From the NCBI RefSeq assembly GCF_016899955.1, contig NZ_JACJJL010000011.1:1-64000 (forward strand): a DNA stretch of 64,000 nucleotides. Direction: 5' to 3'. Source of the stretch: Marseilla massiliensis (GTDB lineage: Bacteria; Bacteroidota; Bacteroidia; Bacteroidales; Bacteroidaceae). Both the position numbers and the translations under genes were made by a program. The notes under the pieces are model-generated. The model was not told the origin of the DNA. It saw only the letters and a program-made list of their open reading frames with translations, and ran no database searches. The stretch's first letter is position 1; each line of letters begins with the position of its first letter. Shown piece by piece: positions 61,985 through 64,000 of this stretch.

Positions 61985-63394
61985 ATGGAAAAGAATATAA
62001 GCAGGCGTTCGTTCCTTAAGGTGTTGGGCGGCAGTGCCGTGGCGTCGGCACCTTTGCTTGCCGGATGCAAAGGCGCCGGCAAGGATGAGTCAGCTTCGCA
62101 GCAGGAGCCGCCAAAGGGCAAGATGACCTACCGTACAAACCACAACAACGGCGACAAGGTGTCTATCTTGGGCTATGGCATGATGCGCTTGCCTGTGGTG
62201 GGCAAGGGGTCGGCCCGCGAGCAGGCCGACGAGGCCATCGACCAGGAGATGGTAAACCGCGAGGTGGATTATGCCATAGAGCATGGTGTCAATTATTTCG
62301 ACACGTCACCTGCATATTGCCAGGGGCTGTCGGAGCGGGCCACAGGCATTGCGCTGAAGCGCCACGACCGCTCAAAATATTTCGTCGCCACCAAGATGTC
62401 TAACTTCTCGCCCGACACATGGACACGCCAGGCGTCTCAGCAGATGTTTGAGAACTCGCTGAAGGAGCTGCAGGTCGACTATGTCGACTATCTGTTGCTT
62501 CACGGCATAGGCATGGGCAACGACGCCTTGGCCGAGTTCAACTCACGGTATATGGACAACGGCATACTCGACTGGCTTGTCGAGCAGAAGGCCAAGGGGC
62601 GCATACGCAACCTGGGATTCTCTTATCACGGCGACATAAAGATTTACGACATGTTGCTCAAGTGGCACGACGAGGGGCGCTATCACTGGGATTTCGTGCA
62701 GATAGAGCTGAATTACCTCGACTGGAACTATGCCGACGAGATAAACCCGCGCAACACCGACGCCGTTTATCTGTATGGCGAGCTTACCAAGAGAAACATT
62801 CCGGCGGTGATCATGGAACCGTTGCTGGGCGGCAGGCTGGTCAATGTGCCCGACTTTGTGGCTGCCAAGATGAAGGAGCGCGAGCCCGAGCGCAGCGTGG
62901 CCAGTTGGGCACTGCGCTTTGCCGGCACCCCCGAGGGAGTGCTCACCGTGCTCAGTGGCATGACATATATGGAGCACCTGAAAGACAACCTGCTCTCTAC
63001 CACTCCGCTCAAGCCGCTGACCAAGGAAGAGAACGCGTTTCTAATGGAGATTGCCGACGACATATACAATCTCAAGACCATACCGTGCAACGAGTGCAAC
63101 TACTGCATGCCTTGCCCTTATGGCATTGACATACCGGGGGTGCTGTCGCATTACAACAAGTGCATTGCCGACGGCAACATGCCAAACCGAGGCTCGATGG
63201 ATCCCGATTACCGACGTGCGCGCCGGGCCTTCCTCGTTGGCTACGACCGCTCGGTGCCCCGCTTGAGGCAGGCCGCACATTGCATTGGCTGCGGCCAGTG
63301 TGTGGGCCACTGCCCGCAGCGCATCGACATACCGAAGGAAATGCAGCGCATTGACAAATTCGTGGAGGACTTGAAGCAACATGAATCAGCTTAA
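61985..63394 (+). CDS. Tat-exported aldo/keto reductase lipoprotein with C-terminal ferredoxin motifs
   Basis: 469 residues. Signal MEKNISRRSFLKVLGGSAVASAPLLAGC combines twin Arg7-Arg8 with a lipobox Cys28. An aldo/keto reductase barrel (~45-360) carries the catalytic Asp/Tyr in YFDTSPAYCQG, Lys in FVATKMS and His in LLLHGIGMG. The C-terminus has two 4Fe-4S motifs (CNECNYCMPCPYG, CIGCGQCVGHCPQR). This form with iron-sulfur motifs is common in anaerobes; an NAD(P)H-using barrel on the periplasmic side would need another electron donor, and the polyferredoxin encoded just before could supply it (inference). Substrate unknown. Confidence 0.9.
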   Translation: MEKNISRRSFLKVLGGSAVASAPLLAGCKGAGKDESASQQEPPKGKMTYRTNHNNGDKVSILGYGMMRLPVVGKGSAREQADEAIDQEMVNREVDYAIEHGVNYFDTSPAYCQGLSERATGIALKRHDRSKYFVATKMSNFSPDTWTRQASQQMFENSLKELQVDYVDYLLLHGIGMGNDALAEFNSRYMDNGILDWLVEQKAKGRIRNLGFSYHGDIKIYDMLLKWHDEGRYHWDFVQIELNYLDWNYADEINPRNTDAVYLYGELTKRNIPAVIMEPLLGGRLVNVPDFVAAKMKEREPERSVASWALRFAGTPEGVLTVLSGMTYMEHLKDNLLSTTPLKPLTKEENAFLMEIADDIYNLKTIPCNECNYCMPCPYGIDIPGVLSHYNKCIADGNMPNRGSMDPDYRRARRAFLVGYDRSVPRLRQAAHCIGCGQCVGHCPQRIDIPKEMQRIDKFVEDLKQHESA

Positions 63395-63803
63395 GCAATA
63401 TCTCGACGACGGGCAGTGCCGCGGGGTGGTGCGCTCGGCCGGGGGCGAGACTGTGGTGTTTCGCCGCCGTGGGGTGATCGACTTGTTCGAGCTTTCCACC
63501 GCCCGGCCCGACTTTCTATGTGGGGCCTCGGTGGCCGACAAGGTGGTGGGGCGCGGCGCGGCCCTGCTCTTTGTCCGTGGCGGGGTCGGTCGGCTCCACG
63601 CCCGTATCATCAGCAGCGGCGCTCTCGATGTGTTGAGGCGCGGCGGTGTGGAGGTGAGCTTTGATACGGAAGTGTCCAACATCATCAACCGTACGGGCAC
63701 GGGCATCTGCCCCGTCGAGCGGCTTACGGCCTGCACCGAGAGCCCCGACGAGGCTTATCTGCTTATCAAGAATTTTATTGAAAACCAAAAACAAAAGTTA
63801 TGA
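63381..63803 (+). CDS. DUF1893 domain protein
   Basis: A 140-residue cytosolic protein of the DUF1893 family (cytidine deaminase-like fold), here with GVVRSAGGETVVFRRRGVIDLFEL at the start, LCGASVADKVVGRGAALLFV (the conserved DKVxGKAAA-type region) and ARIISSGALDVLRRGGVEVSFDT. The family has a deaminase-type Cys but no clear zinc motif; its function is unknown. It overlaps the reductase gene by 14 bp and the next gene as ATGA. Confidence 0.82.
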   Translation: MNQLKQYLDDGQCRGVVRSAGGETVVFRRRGVIDLFELSTARPDFLCGASVADKVVGRGAALLFVRGGVGRLHARIISSGALDVLRRGGVEVSFDTEVSNIINRTGTGICPVERLTACTESPDEAYLLIKNFIENQKQKL

Positions 63804-64000
63804 ACATTGCAAGAACAACATCTGTCAGGTCGCTGTCATACGGCGACATCCGCACCTACGTTTGGTCGGCGGCTTTCGTGGCGTGCAACATTGTGCTGCC
63901 GCAGCTGTGCCATTTGGTGCCCGGTGGGGGATTGACGTGGCTCCCCATCTATTTCTTCACACTCGTGGCAGCCTACAAGTTTGGCTTTGCCGCCGGACTG
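63800..64000 (+). CDS. ECF transporter S component-like membrane protein (partial)
   Basis: The first 67 codons run off the window. The N-terminus is cytoplasmic, followed by hydrophobic helices around VWSAAFVACNIVLPQLCHL and WLPIYFFTLVAAYKFGFAAGL. The order (cytoplasmic lead, PQLCHLVPGGG, LPIYFFTLVAAYKFG) resembles ECF-type substrate-binding membrane proteins that follow DUF1893 genes in this group (from memory). It starts with ATGA overlapping the DUF1893 stop, so it belongs to the same operon. Confidence 0.6.
   Translation, partial: MNIARTTSVRSLSYGDIRTYVWSAAFVACNIVLPQLCHLVPGGGLTWLPIYFFTLVAAYKFGFAAGL

Overview
The window reads as a chromosomal segment of a member of the Bacteroidales, most likely a Prevotella-type bacterium. 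Three signs support this. The tmRNA tag is GENNYALAA. Many genes are preceded by the Bacteroidetes promoter pattern TTTG, 19-20 nt, TAnnTTTG, followed by a very short leader. The gene families are typical of the group: DUF4369 and DUF5689 lipoproteins, type B L31, AsnA, Wzi, and a TonB receptor with surface lipoproteins. No taxonomic search was possible. Housekeeping genes look GC-rich; the DUF1266 gene and parts of the polysaccharide locus look more AT-rich.

Layout. 1-3.2 kb: the 3' end of a 5S rRNA with its terminator, an AT-rich DUF1266 gene, then a decayed region with phage tail-gene fragments that ends at a tRNA-Arg(CCG) gene. 3.4-7.5 kb: a PafA-like phosphatase, and a DUF3887/hydrolase pair split at a 9-A run that contains a slippery heptamer. 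7.07-7.50 kb: a tandem array of 66-bp units, each carrying a TATCTTTG box, in front of a polyprenol-phosphate sugar transferase. 8.4-13.4 kb: a minus-strand operon of DUF4369 lipoprotein, dihydroorotase, MetH-type activation domain, metallophosphoesterase and acyltransferase. 13.5-28.6 kb: housekeeping genes (DivIC/FtsB, dnaX, asnA, mfd, hsp20, phosphohistidine-type phosphatase, DUF308, udk, a DNA glycosylase, a secreted EEP nuclease). 29.1-36.9 kb: TonB receptor, DUF5689 lipoprotein, choice-of-anchor-J lipoprotein, L31 and a NUC-type lipoprotein endonuclease. With the divergent EEP nuclease this could be an extracellular nucleic acid use locus. 37-41.4 kb: glutathione peroxidase and thioredoxin reductase, SSS transporter and HAD phosphatase, VOC protein.

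42.7-58.4 kb is a Wzx/Wzy exopolysaccharide locus. It has an initiating sugar transferase, glycosyltransferases, Wzi, a lipocalin-like lipoprotein and a beta-propeller protein. A tightly overlapping minus-strand operon follows: Wza, Wzz, Wzx, Wzy, GT4, acetyltransferase, WbsX-like, GT2. 58.5-59.0 kb holds tmRNA. 59.4-64 kb is a Tat cluster: TatA, TatC, a NapH/NapG-like polyferredoxin with an internal twin-arginine signal, a Tat-exported lipoprotein aldo/keto reductase with C-terminal ferredoxin motifs, DUF1893, and the start of an ECF S-component-like membrane protein.

The most unusual non-coding structure is a family of intergenic arrays at 5.39, 14.54, 35.34 and 44.52 kb. They are built from near-palindromic units of consensus GCAAWACGGCCCGTTTYG at an almost exact 22-bp period. 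Other structures worth a look are a 100-nt nested inverted repeat at 19.63 kb and a 15-bp palindrome at 48.19 kb that contains the stop codons of two convergent genes.
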